Shown here one piece after another: positions 1-9,997 of a DNA stretch of 64,000 nt (positions are counted from its first letter, which is position 1; every line of letters starts with the position of its first letter). The position numbers and the translations under genes were made by a program. This DNA is from Cellulomonas sp. HZM (GTDB lineage: Bacteria > Actinomycetota > Actinomycetes > Actinomycetales > Cellulomonadaceae). Where the stretch lies: assembly GCF_000708885.1 (NCBI RefSeq), contig NZ_JEOE01000013.1:26272-90271 (forward strand), in the 5' to 3' direction. The notes under the pieces are model-generated. The model had not been told where the DNA came from. It searched no databases and worked only from the letters and a program-made list of their open reading frames with translations.

Positions 1-1017
1 GGTACGGACCGCGACCTCGTTCTCCGCGCCGGTGTACAGGATCACCTCGTGCAGCCCCCTGCCCGCGAGGTGGCGGATGCCCGCGGCCGTGAGCGCGCCG
101 CCGAGGCCGAGGCCCTGCGCATCGGGGTCGACGCCGACGACGTAGATCTCGCCGACGGGCGTGTCGCCGTGCTCGCCCGCGGGGTGCACCTTGGTCCACA
201 CCGACCCGAGCAGCATCCCGTCGCGCTCGGCGAGCAGGAAGCCCTCGGGGTCGAACCAGCTCTCGCGCTCGCGTGCCCGCAGGTCGGCCGACGTCATACG
301 GCCCTGCTCCGGGTGGTGCGCGAAGGCGCGGGAGTTGACGCGCCGCCACGCCTCCTCGTCCTGCCCGGGCACGAACGTCCGCAGCGTCACGCCGAGCGGC
401 ACCGCGACCTCGCGCGTCGCGTCGGCGGTCGTGAGCGGCCGGCGCATGACCCACAGCTCGCGCACGACGACCATGCGGGCGTCGGTCGCGAACGCTCGGG
501 CACCCGGCAGGTCGCCGTGCGCCCACACGTGCAGCGCGCGGTCGGGGAGCTGCTCCGCGGCCTCGTCCGCGACCCGCCGGGCCGCGTCGAGCAGCGCGCG
601 CCCCACCCCGCGACGGCGGTGCTCCGGGTCGACCACGAGCTCGCCGCGTGCGGTCGCCTGCACGGCGACGTCGAGCTGTGCGTAGCCGACGAGTGCCCCG
701 TCGCCGTCGGACGTCCCGCCGTCGAGGGCCAGCACGTGACGGACCGGCGCCTGGTCGTCCTGCAGCCACAGCAGCGGCTGCTCGGACAGGGGCATGACGC
801 CGTCGGAGCGGGCGGCGCGTGCCGCGAGCTCGCGCACAGCATGCGCCGCGCCGTCATCCAGCGGCCCGATCCGCACCTCGGTGCGCACGGGGGGTTCCGC
901 CTCGGTCCGCAGGTTGGTCGGCTCGCCGGAGCGCGCGTCGTCCTGCAGGTTGGTCTGCAGGTTGGTCGGCAGGTTGGTCGGCACCGCGGTCTGCGCGTCG
1001 CTCCGCACGTCGGACAT
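1..1017 (-). CDS. mshD: mycothiol synthase (GNAT), C-terminus cut by window edge
   Basis: Transfers acetyl from acetyl-CoA to the cysteine amine of desacetylmycothiol, the last step of mycothiol synthesis in the cytosol. The 339 visible codons hold two GNAT repeats: the first has the acetyl-CoA loop RRRGVGR, the second has EIYVVGVDPDAQGLGLGGAL followed by the typical LYTGAENEVAV segment. The last residues lie outside the window. The annotated ATG precedes a low-complexity PTNL/QTNL stretch encoded by 12-bp repeats, which is unusual; GTG codons a little further in could be the true start, leaving the repeats as untranslated leader. Function is confident from the double GNAT architecture; the start is not. 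Confidence 0.88.
   Translation of the reverse strand, partial: MSDVRSDAQTAVPTNLPTNLQTNLQDDARSGEPTNLRTEAEPPVRTEVRIGPLDDGAAHAVRELAARAARSDGVMPLSEQPLLWLQDDQAPVRHVLALDGGTSDGDGALVGYAQLDVAVQATARGELVVDPEHRRRGVGRALLDAARRVADEAAEQLPDRALHVWAHGDLPGARAFATDARMVVVRELWVMRRPLTTADATREVAVPLGVTLRTFVPGQDEEAWRRVNSRAFAHHPEQGRMTSADLRARERESWFDPEGFLLAERDGMLLGSVWTKVHPAGEHGDTPVGEIYVVGVDPDAQGLGLGGALTAAGIRHLAGRGLHEVILYTGAENEVAVRT
910..981. repeat. 12-bp direct repeats at the 5' end of mshD
   Basis: Three tandem units CAGGTTGGTCTG, CAGGTTGGTCGG, CAGGTTGGTCGG occupy 946-981 and a fourth exact unit sits apart at 910-921. If translated on the minus strand they give PTNL/QTNL repeats at the N-terminus of mycothiol synthase. 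Confidence 0.85.
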
Positions 1018-1087
1018 CTGTCCATCACACCACGACGCGGCATCGCGCGGGTCTCGTCGTGCACAGCCGCACGATCACGCGGACGGC

Positions 1088-1119
1088 CGCGGACGGGCGT
1101 CCGCGCGGGACGGTACGTT
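1088..1119 (+). promoter_or_regulatory. hairpin and candidate -10 before the flavoprotein gene
   Basis: CGCGGACG at 1088-1095 and CGTCCGCG at 1098-1105 form a perfect 8-bp inverted repeat with a 2-nt gap. TACGTT at 1114-1119 lies 8 nt before the ATG at 1128, as in a leaderless or very short-leader transcript. No Shine-Dalgarno is seen. Confidence 0.35.
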
Positions 1120-1127
1120 GATGGGCC

Positions 1128-2543
1128 ATGGGACGGGAGCCGCGGGACGACAGCGACCGCGCCGCCATGCCGTCGTCGGAGCCGGACGACACGCTCGAGC
1201 TCGTGCTCGCGTTCGACGACGAGGGTCGCGTGCGGGACCAGGCGGGCGACCTGGTTCCGGACGCGACGGACGACTCGCCTGCGGAGGTCGACGACACCCC
1301 GTCCGACGACATCCCGCCGGGCGTCGACCCCGGTCCCTTGCCTCCCGCGGCGGGCGACCCGGCCCCCGTCGGCTCGCGGCGCAGCCGCCGCGACCGTGCA
1401 GCACGGGACCGTGCCTCGTCGGTCGAGGTCGACGTCGTCGTCGTCGGTGCCGGCCAGGCCGGGCTGTCCGCCGCGTACCACCTGCGGGTCGCGGGGTTCA
1501 CGGCGGTGGGGGAGCGCGGGTGGCAGGACGCAGAGCGCACGTTCGTCGTCCTCGACGAGGAACGAGCGCCGGGAGGGGCGTGGCAGCACCGCTGGCCCGC
1601 GCTGACCATGGCCGACGCGCACGCGGTGCACGAGCTGCCGGGCATGCCGTTGCTCGTCCCGGATGCCACGGAGCCCGCGGCGCAGGCCGTGCCGTACTAC
1701 TTCGCGCAGTACGAGGACGCGTTCGACCTGCAGGTCCAGCGTCCCGTGCGCGTCACGCGCGTCAGCGACGACGACGGACGTCTGCTGGTCGCGTCGCACG
1801 TCGTCGACCACCCCGACGAGCGCGTCGACTGGCGCGCACGGGCGATCGTCAACGCGTCGGGCACGTGGACCAAGCCGTTCTGGCCTGCGTACCCGGGCCA
1901 GGGGCTGTTCCGCGGCAGGCAGCTGCACACGCACGACTACCGCACGCCCGAGGAGCTCGCCGACGGGCACGTCGTCGTCATCGGCGGCGGGACGTCGGCC
2001 GTGCAGCTCTTGCTGGCCCTCGCGAAGGTCACGACGACGACCTGGGTCACCCGCCGCCCGCCGCGCTGGCGCGACGAGGAGTTCACGCCCGAGGTCGGCC
2101 GCGCGGCGGTGGCCCTCGTCGAGGAGCGCACGCGCGCCGGGCTGCCCCCGCAGAGCGTCGTCAGCGTCACGGGCCTGCCGCTCACGGACGCCTACCGCGC
2201 CGGGATCGCCGACGGCGTGCTCGTGCCGCGGCCGATGTTCAGCCGGATCACACCGGCCGGCGTCGAGTGGGACCACCCCGCACCGGCCGACGTCGGGTGG
2301 GCCGACGGGCCGTCGACCGTGGTGGCGGCCACGCTGCTGTGGTGCACCGGCTTCCGCGCCGCGCTCGACCACCTCGCCCCGCTGCGCCTGCGCGGTCCCG
2401 GCGGTGGGATCGTCATGGACGGGACCGGCGTGGTCGCCGACCCGCGCGTGCAGCTCGTCGGCTACGGCCCGAGCGCTTCGACGATCGGTGCCAACCGCGC
2501 GGGCCGCGAGGCGGTCTCGCGCGTGCGCGCGCTGCTCGGCTGA
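1128..2543 (+). CDS. FAD-dependent flavoprotein monooxygenase
   Basis: A 471-residue cytosolic flavoprotein of the class B monooxygenase / putative K+-transport flavoprotein group. After about 100 acidic, low-complexity residues comes the FAD-binding motif VVGAGQAGLSAAYHL (about residues 105-120). A second nucleotide-binding motif, VVVIGGGTSAVQLLLAL (about 280-296), would bind NAD(P)H. The segment NASGTWTKPFWPAYPG between them is typical of the family, and the C-terminal VQLVGYGPSASTIGANRAGREA closes the FAD fold. The substrate cannot be told from sequence. It stands alone, divergent from mshD. The N-terminal extension is longer than in most relatives, so a later start is possible, though no better start signal was found. 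Confidence 0.85.
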   Translation: MGREPRDDSDRAAMPSSEPDDTLELVLAFDDEGRVRDQAGDLVPDATDDSPAEVDDTPSDDIPPGVDPGPLPPAAGDPAPVGSRRSRRDRAARDRASSVEVDVVVVGAGQAGLSAAYHLRVAGFTAVGERGWQDAERTFVVLDEERAPGGAWQHRWPALTMADAHAVHELPGMPLLVPDATEPAAQAVPYYFAQYEDAFDLQVQRPVRVTRVSDDDGRLLVASHVVDHPDERVDWRARAIVNASGTWTKPFWPAYPGQGLFRGRQLHTHDYRTPEELADGHVVVIGGGTSAVQLLLALAKVTTTTWVTRRPPRWRDEEFTPEVGRAAVALVEERTRAGLPPQSVVSVTGLPLTDAYRAGIADGVLVPRPMFSRITPAGVEWDHPAPADVGWADGPSTVVAATLLWCTGFRAALDHLAPLRLRGPGGGIVMDGTGVVADPRVQLVGYGPSASTIGANRAGREAVSRVRALLG

Positions 2544-2611
2544 GCACCCGGCGTCGGTCAGCCCTCGGTCGGTCACCCGGCGGCGGGTGCCGTGACGTCA
2601 GGAGAGCACAG

Positions 2612-3406
2612 TCACGGCAGGTCGGGACCATCGACGCCGAGCACCGGGTCGGTCGCCGCACGCGGGGGCAGCGGGTCGTGCGTGCCGGGGTTCAGCCGCA
2701 TCGTGTGCGCCTGTGCCTGCGCCCGAGCGGCCAGTCCGCGCGCCGGGTAGCCGTCCGCCACCATCGCGTCCTCGATGGCCCGTGCCAGGTCTGCCGGGCG
2801 CCGGGTGCCCAGCAGCCACCAGACGAACGGGGTGCGGCGCACGCGAGAGCCGGGCGCGACGGCGTCCGTCACCTCGAGCATGCCGGGCACGCGGGCCCAC
2901 CCGCCGAGCGCCGTGTCCAGCCCGTCCACTGCGAGCGCGCGAGTGCTGAGCAGTCCGAGCCGGTAGTGCGGCGACGAGGGGGTCGCGTAGGGCAGCCGCC
3001 CGACGAGCCCGACGTGGTGGACGACGCGCACGCGACCGGGGTCGAGCGTGGACCACGGCACGACGTAGCGCGAGCGGGTCCGGGTGCCGAGCACCAGCCC
3101 GTGCTCGCAGACCCGTGTGCGGTCGGCCGCGCCCGCGGCGACGAAGGCCGCGAGGAACACCGCGACGGTCGCGACGACCGCGAGCGCGACGACGCGCGTC
3201 GCGGGGTCACCGGCCGCGAGGGCGGCAACCCCACCCCCGCCGACCAGCGCGGCGATCACGACCCACGCCACGGTGCCGGGCCACGCGCGGAACGTCGCGC
3301 GCACCTCGCCCATGTCCTGCCACGTCAGGTCGGCGAGCCCGGCGAGGGCCGTCATCGTCTCGTCGCTGTCCACGTCGGTCAGCTCGAACCACCGGCGCTC
3401 GCTCAC
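2612..3406 (-). CDS. two-helix membrane protein, last gene of ESX-like cassette
   Basis: A 264-residue protein I do not recognise by family. Two close hydrophobic helices (about residues 45-65 and 70-93) are followed by a soluble part that begins CEHGLVLGTRTRSRYVVPWSTLDPGRVRVV, which resembles a bacterial PH-like membrane-protein layout. A second soluble part includes RRTPFVWWLLGTRRPADLARAIEDAM. The start ATG overlaps the stop of the upstream gene by 4 bp (3403-3406), so it is translationally coupled to the cassette of small secreted-like proteins. A role in membrane anchoring or protection from the upstream effector candidate is inference only. Confidence 0.75.
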   Translation of the reverse strand: MSERRWFELTDVDSDETMTALAGLADLTWQDMGEVRATFRAWPGTVAWVVIAALVGGGGVAALAAGDPATRVVALAVVATVAVFLAAFVAAGAADRTRVCEHGLVLGTRTRSRYVVPWSTLDPGRVRVVHHVGLVGRLPYATPSSPHYRLGLLSTRALAVDGLDTALGGWARVPGMLEVTDAVAPGSRVRRTPFVWWLLGTRRPADLARAIEDAMVADGYPARGLAARAQAQAHTMRLNPGTHDPLPPRAATDPVLGVDGPDLP

Positions 3407-4248
3407 ACCGCCCCCAGCGTCGTGCGCCAGTGCGCGAGCACGTCGGCCCTGCCGGCGCCCCGGTAGGACACGCGGTCGTCGTCCACCGCGACCGAGAGGT
3501 AGCTCCCTTCGGGGCCGGTGAAGACGCCGCTCCAGGTCTCGTCGACCTCGTCGGACCCGTCGTCGGGCGCTTCGCCGGTCGTTTCACCGGACCCGCCCCG
3601 CACGTCCAGGCGGGTGACGGTCACGGCCGCGGTGCTCCGTCCCACCGGCTCGAGCGACGGGTCCTGCGCCGCGACCTGCTCGCGCGTGAGCACGAGGTCG
3701 AGCTCCGGCCGTGGCGCGTCCGGGTCCGCACCGCACCACGTCGTGAGCAGGGCTGCGGCGTCGTCGTCCGTCGAGAGCACGAACTCGTGCTGGCCGACGT
3801 GCGTCACGTACTCGGCGAGCCACATCGCGGCACGTTGCTGGTAGAGCACCACCCAGTCCGTCCGGTCGGCGACGCGCCGCTCGCCGACCACGACCGTCCC
3901 CGTCCAGCGGCGCATCGTGACCAGCGCCAGGATCTCGGGCGCCGCGCGGAAAGTGAACTCACCGGTCGACTCGTCGACGGGGGTCGCCTCGTACACGCCC
4001 CGGGCGCTGAGCCCGCGCAGCGCGGCGGTCAGCGCGGTCTGCTGCTCGTCGGCTGACAGCGACGACCACCACGGGCTCGGCGCGAGCCCGGCCGCGCCGG
4101 GGTCGTCCAGCCCGACGAGCTCCTCGTCCGTGCACCGCCCGAGCACCTGGGGCGCGTCGACCGCGTCGGCGAGCAGCGCCAGGCGCGCGCCCGCCACGAC
4201 GGCGGAGCCCGGCGCCTCGAGCACGTCCTGCAGCGTCGGCACGCTCAT
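3403..4248 (-). CDS. hypothetical protein, possible EspG-like chaperone
   Basis: A 281-residue soluble protein. It begins MSVPTLQDVLEAP and has a helical segment ending ALRGLSARGVYEATP that resembles a winged-helix hairpin. Then come beta-rich strands (RRWTGTVVVGERRVADRTDWVVLYQQ and HVGQHEFVLSTDDDAAALLTTW). A C-terminal beta pair, WSGVFTGPEGSYLSVAVDDDRVSYRG, follows. Size and strand pattern resemble EspG chaperones of type VII secretion, but I see no diagnostic motif, so this is a weak inference. It overlaps its neighbours by 4 bp on both sides (4245-4248 and 3403-3406). A fold prediction would decide. Confidence 0.75.
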   Translation of the reverse strand: MSVPTLQDVLEAPGSAVVAGARLALLADAVDAPQVLGRCTDEELVGLDDPGAAGLAPSPWWSSLSADEQQTALTAALRGLSARGVYEATPVDESTGEFTFRAAPEILALVTMRRWTGTVVVGERRVADRTDWVVLYQQRAAMWLAEYVTHVGQHEFVLSTDDDAAALLTTWCGADPDAPRPELDLVLTREQVAAQDPSLEPVGRSTAAVTVTRLDVRGGSGETTGEAPDDGSDEVDETWSGVFTGPEGSYLSVAVDDDRVSYRGAGRADVLAHWRTTLGAV

Positions 4249-5627
4249 CCGAACAACCCCTTCCACACCTTCTTGGCGCCGTCGGCGACCGCGCCGCCCA
4301 CGGCCTTCGCACCGCTCGCGATCGCGCCGCCGACCTTCTTGGCGCCGTCGGCGATCGCCTCGCGGTTCTGGTACACCCACGCCCCGACGGCCACGACGCC
4401 CGCGACGGCGACGACCGTGAGACCCACGGGCCCGGTCGCGACGAGACCGAACGCCATGAGGGCCGTCGCACCCCCGCCGATCGCCGTGGCCGCACCGCCG
4501 ACGCCGAGCGCGACACGGTCGTCCGTCGCCATCGAGTGGTCGGTGATCGCGGTGTAGACGTCGATGCCGCCCGTCACCACGCCGAGCGGGCCGAGCACCT
4601 TGCCGGCCAGCGGCGAGAGCGCCCGCAGCGGGCGCGTGAGCTTGTCGAACCGGCCCGCGGTGCCGACGATCTCCGCCGTGCTCAGCGAGGGGTTGAGCGT
4701 GCGGAGGCGTTCGAGCGCCTTGACGTCGCCGAGCAGGCCGCGGGACTGCTTGTACAGCCACTGCGCGCGGCGCACCTCGGCGGGGGCGTCGCTCATGTAC
4801 CCCTTCAGCGCGGCGCGCTCCGCCTTGAGGTACGCCTTGTAGACCGCGGGGTCGCTCAGGTCCGGCGCGGCGCCCTTGAGCGCCTGGTACACGTTGCGCG
4901 CCTCGAGGTACTTCTGCTCGGCCTTGCGCGCGAGCGCCGGGGCCCGCAGGTAGTTCAGCACCGAGTAGAGCTGGTAGCCCTTGGTCCCGCCCTTGATCGC
5001 GTGCGTGAGCGTCGCCTGGGCGAGCTCGACGTCCGGGTCCCGGTACGCCTCGAGGAGCTTGCCGGCGTCGAGCGTCAGGCTCGCGGGTGCGGCCCCCACC
5101 GCTGCGCGCTGCCAGGCCTTGACCGGGCTGAGCGACGACTGGTCGGGCACCCACAGGTCGACCTCGCCGCGCAGGGCCGCGACCGCGCGTCGTCGCGCGT
5201 CGTCGAGGGTGCGGTGCGCACGGTCCGCGGTGTCGGACTCGTCGACCATGTCCTGGTGGTACTGCTGCTGCAGGTCCGGCTCGCCGAGGGAGCGTGCCCG
5301 GCGCCACGACGTCTCGGCCTTCTCGTGGCGCTGCGACGCGCCGCGGACCGCCTGCTGGGCCGTCTCGAGGGCCTCGGCCCAGTCGGCCAGCGCACCGCTG
5401 ACCGTGACGAGGGAGAGGCCGATCGCGCCCGTCGCCTTCGAGGCGTCGGCCTGCGCGCCCGCGAACGCCGCCACACGTGCGGTGGGGAGCGCGCCTTGCG
5501 CCCGTGCGCCGACCGTGCGGAGCCGGGCGGAACGGGTGTCGCCGACGGTCGTGCTCATGGCCGACACCTTCGTCGAGACGCGCCGCAGGCCGTCCGCGTC
5601 GCCCGGAGGGACCGTGAAGGTGCTCAT
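4245..5627 (-). CDS. LXG/ESX-like effector candidate with 11-residue C-terminal repeats
   Basis: A 460-residue protein. Residues 1-110 are helical and resemble the N-terminal segment of type VII secretion targets (Trp83 in GALADWAEAL), and 110-370 are mostly helical with Arg/Lys/Ala-rich stretches. Residues 372-421 are a long Gly/Ala/Val hydrophobic region able to span a membrane. The end is three 11-residue repeats of pattern [IV]A[DS]GAK[KA]V (425-435, 436-446, 447-457) plus LFG, forming a basic amphipathic tail like those of membrane-active peptides. It lies directly after a WXG100-like gene with a 4-bp overlap. No ESX ATPase is in the window, so export by type VII secretion and membrane disruption are inferences. 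Confidence 0.8.
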   Translation of the reverse strand: MSTFTVPPGDADGLRRVSTKVSAMSTTVGDTRSARLRTVGARAQGALPTARVAAFAGAQADASKATGAIGLSLVTVSGALADWAEALETAQQAVRGASQRHEKAETSWRRARSLGEPDLQQQYHQDMVDESDTADRAHRTLDDARRRAVAALRGEVDLWVPDQSSLSPVKAWQRAAVGAAPASLTLDAGKLLEAYRDPDVELAQATLTHAIKGGTKGYQLYSVLNYLRAPALARKAEQKYLEARNVYQALKGAAPDLSDPAVYKAYLKAERAALKGYMSDAPAEVRRAQWLYKQSRGLLGDVKALERLRTLNPSLSTAEIVGTAGRFDKLTRPLRALSPLAGKVLGPLGVVTGGIDVYTAITDHSMATDDRVALGVGGAATAIGGGATALMAFGLVATGPVGLTVVAVAGVVAVGAWVYQNREAIADGAKKVGGAIASGAKAVGGAVADGAKKVWKGLFG

Positions 5628-5902
5628 TGCGGCACGCCCGTGGCGCGGCGCAGCTGCGTGCCGGCGGTCGTCGACCCCTGCGCCAGCCCCTCGACGATCG
5701 TCGAGGTGCCGACGAGCACGCCGCCGATCGCCGCGAGCGCCGTCTCCGCGAGCTCCGCGACCTGCGCGTCACCCGCGTCCGCCGCCGCCGACCGTCCGTA
5801 CCGCGCCACCTCCACCGCGTCCCGCGCGAGGTCCGACGACAGGTGCTCGAGATCCTGCGCCGCGCTGCTGAGCGCGCCCGGGTCACCCCCTGCGAATCCC
5901 AA
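5624..5902 (-). CDS. WXG100-like small helical protein
   Basis: A 92-residue all-helical protein matching WXG100/ESAT-6 size. The central turn carries no clear WXG; it reads LAETALAAIGGVLVG, so the family call rests on size, helicity and context. The start is TTG: GGAGGG on the minus strand lies 8 nt upstream of TTG at 5902, and no ATG or GTG is better placed. Its last 4 bases overlap the effector candidate, making it first gene of a four-gene coupled unit that runs to 2612. It would be a secretion partner of the next gene if the ESX reading is right. Confidence 0.7.
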   Translation of the reverse strand: MGFAGGDPGALSSAAQDLEHLSSDLARDAVEVARYGRSAAADAGDAQVAELAETALAAIGGVLVGTSTIVEGLAQGSTTAGTQLRRATGVPQ

Positions 5903-6011
5903 GCCCTGGCCCTCCGACGCGCGTCGACCGGCGACGCCGGCGGCGGTGCCTGCTCACCGCGGGGTCAGACTACCCACGGCCGGACGATTCGCGCGGTTCG
6001 TCCGGGCAGGT

Positions 6012-6055
6012 GCAGCGGTCGGCGGGTGCACCGGCGCGTACCCGCCGACCGCTGC
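6012..6055 (-). terminator. strong hairpin after acs
   Basis: A perfect 16-bp stem (6012-6027 with 6040-6055; core AGCGGTCGGCGGGT) with a 12-nt loop lies just downstream of the acs stop at 6077. There is no long T-run, as usual for high-GC actinobacteria. Confidence 0.75.
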
Positions 6056-6076
6056 GCTCTGACCCGGTCCTCCTGC

Positions 6077-8062
<1,986 letters not shown>

Positions 8063-8096
8063 GACGGGCCTCCTTGCAGCGACATCGGTGCAGTAC

Positions 8097-8110
8097 GGGA
8101 CCTTGGTCCC
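8097..8110 (-). promoter_or_regulatory. DosR-like palindrome upstream of acs
   Basis: GGGACCTTGGTCCC is a perfect 14-bp palindrome (16 bp with flanking C and G) 35 bp upstream of the acs start. It matches 12 of 14 positions of the DosR/DevR core GGGACTWWAGTCCC. TAGAGT just upstream on the minus strand is a candidate -10. Similar elements precede the formate/nitrite-type channel gene and nrdD. Confidence 0.5.
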
Positions 8111-8258
8111 GCCCGGCACTCTAGTTGCCTGCGGGGGCGCGTGCGGGCCGTCCGCCGGGTGCGCGGACGTCCGGGATGTCCGGTCCGCTCCCGGGGGTCG
8201 GGACCCGGTCTGCGCCCGGGGCCGTAGCGACGTCGCGGTCCGCGTCCGGTGGGCAGCG

Positions 8259-9833
8259 TCAGCGGTGGCGCTCGCGGAACTCGCCCAGCCGCACTCCACG
8301 CCTCCTCGCTCCGGCGGCGACGAACCCCGCGAGCAGCACGAGGAAGCCGGCGACCAACAACGTGCCCGCCGAGCCCGAGACCAGGACCTGCGTGATCGTC
8401 AGGTGCCACCCCGACGAGTCGACGTAGCGCAGGGTCACGTCCCGCGCGACCCCGGGCGCGATGAGCGACACCCCACCCACCGCGCTGAGCACCATGCCGG
8501 CGGTGATCGGAACCGCGGGGGTCCACAGCCCCAGCACCACGACCCAGCCCAGGAGCAGCAGACCGACGCCCACGAGCGCGATCCCCAGCACGTCGACCGA
8601 AGCCGTCCAGCCGGGGGTCTGCGCGTCGAGGATCCGGGCCTGGCCGACGAGCACCGCGCCGGCGCCGATCGGGCCGAGCAGCAGACCGACGACGACGCCG
8701 AAGATGTGGGCCCCGACCGACGTGGACCGGGGTGCGTTCGGGTCGGGGAACAGCTCGCCGTCCGCTGCGGGTGCCGACGCGAACGCCGGGTCGACGGGCG
8801 GGTCGACGACCGGCTGCGGGCGGGTCGTGGGACCGGTCGTGGGGGCTGTCGTCGGGCCGGTCGTGGGGCCGGTCGTGGGGCCCGGTATCGGGCCCGCCGT
8901 CGGGCCTGTCGTCGTCGGCTCCGTGACGGCCGGGATCGCGCCCGTGTACGCCTGCGTCGCGGCTGTGACCGGACCCGTCGAGGTGACCGGCTCCGGGTCG
9001 CGCGGCGTGCGCGAGCTCACGCGCGCGGGTGGTCCGGACGGGTGGTCGGTGGCGGCTCCCGTTGCGCTCGCGCTCGCGCCCTCGTCCGCAGGGCGACGAG
9101 ACGGCACCGGTTCCGTCCCCGCAGTCGTCGGGACGCCGGCGAGCGGCTCGTGGATGGGCTCAGGGGCGGGCTCCGGGGGCACGGGAGCTGCGCGGACGAC
9201 CGCGTGCCGACCGGTGACCGCCTCCGGCTCGGCCGGCCCGCCCGCGTCGGGCGTCTCGCGGGTCGTGGACGCATCCGCCCCGTCGGCAGCGGCAGCCGGA
9301 GCAGCGGCGACGAGAGCATCGTCCGTGGCGTGGTCGTCGGTCGGGGCGGCTGCCGGATCGACGACTGCCGGAGCGACGGCTGCCGGAGCGTCCTCACGTC
9401 GGCCGGCGGCCGCACGCGCGGCCCCGCTGGTCGAGGCCTCGTCACCCGCGATGCGCTCGGGCAGGTGCTCCGGGGTGTCGGAACGCTCGGTGGTCCCTGT
9501 CCCGGTGCCGGTCCCCTCCGCGGCCGCGGATTTGGTCTCGGTCGCGGGCGCGGGCGCGGGCGCGGTCTCGGTCGGGGACGCGGACACGGTCTCGGGTTCG
9601 GTCGCGGTCGCGGTCGCGGACGCGGTCTCGGGTTCGGTCACGGGTTCGGCGCGTGCCCCCGTGCCGACCTCGGTGCCGGCCTCGGCTGCGGCGCCGCTCG
9701 TCGCGTCGGCCTCGCCTTCCGTCCCGGTGCGCGCGCCGTCGGGGGCGTCGGGCGTGGTGCCTGCGTCGACCTCGGGCACCACGGCCGTCGTCTCGACGTC
9801 GCTCGGTTCGTCGGGACGGTTCTTCGGGGTCAT
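8259..9833 (-). CDS. membrane protein with long Pro/Thr/Glu-rich N-terminal region
   Basis: A 524-residue protein. Residues 1 to about 360 are disordered and rich in Thr, Pro, Ala, Glu, ending in PTTGPTTGPTT-type repeats; the last 150 residues contain four hydrophobic helices. I do not recognise a family for the membrane part. The start chosen is ATG 9833, preceded by AGGGAG; an upstream in-frame ATG has no ribosome site. The charge-poor repetitive region is likely a linker on one side of the membrane. It lies between acs and the channel gene, each probably with its own promoter. Confidence 0.75.
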   Translation of the reverse strand: MTPKNRPDEPSDVETTAVVPEVDAGTTPDAPDGARTGTEGEADATSGAAAEAGTEVGTGARAEPVTEPETASATATATEPETVSASPTETAPAPAPATETKSAAAEGTGTGTGTTERSDTPEHLPERIAGDEASTSGAARAAAGRREDAPAAVAPAVVDPAAAPTDDHATDDALVAAAPAAAADGADASTTRETPDAGGPAEPEAVTGRHAVVRAAPVPPEPAPEPIHEPLAGVPTTAGTEPVPSRRPADEGASASATGAATDHPSGPPARVSSRTPRDPEPVTSTGPVTAATQAYTGAIPAVTEPTTTGPTAGPIPGPTTGPTTGPTTAPTTGPTTRPQPVVDPPVDPAFASAPAADGELFPDPNAPRSTSVGAHIFGVVVGLLLGPIGAGAVLVGQARILDAQTPGWTASVDVLGIALVGVGLLLLGWVVVLGLWTPAVPITAGMVLSAVGGVSLIAPGVARDVTLRYVDSSGWHLTITQVLVSGSAGTLLVAGFLVLLAGFVAAGARRRGVRLGEFRERHR

Positions 9834-9997
9834 GGCTGCTCCCTGCGGGTGGCGCGGTGCGGCGCCCGCGCGGGGCATCCGCCGTTGCCGTCACCGTAGT
9901 GCGGCGGCCTGCGCCCCGCCCGGCTCGTCGAGCGTGTCGGGCGAACCGGAAGCGCGCGAAGCCGCCGTCCCGTCTGGCGGCAGGGCGACGTTCACGG

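Noticed and set aside
387..2576. 729-residue minus-strand open frame
   Set aside because: Arg/Pro-rich shadow frame antisense to the flavoprotein gene and mshD; no domain pattern.
8063..8299. Upstream extension of acetyl-CoA synthetase to 8299
   Set aside because: The added residues are Arg/Pro-rich noise, and AAGGAGG marks GTG 8062.
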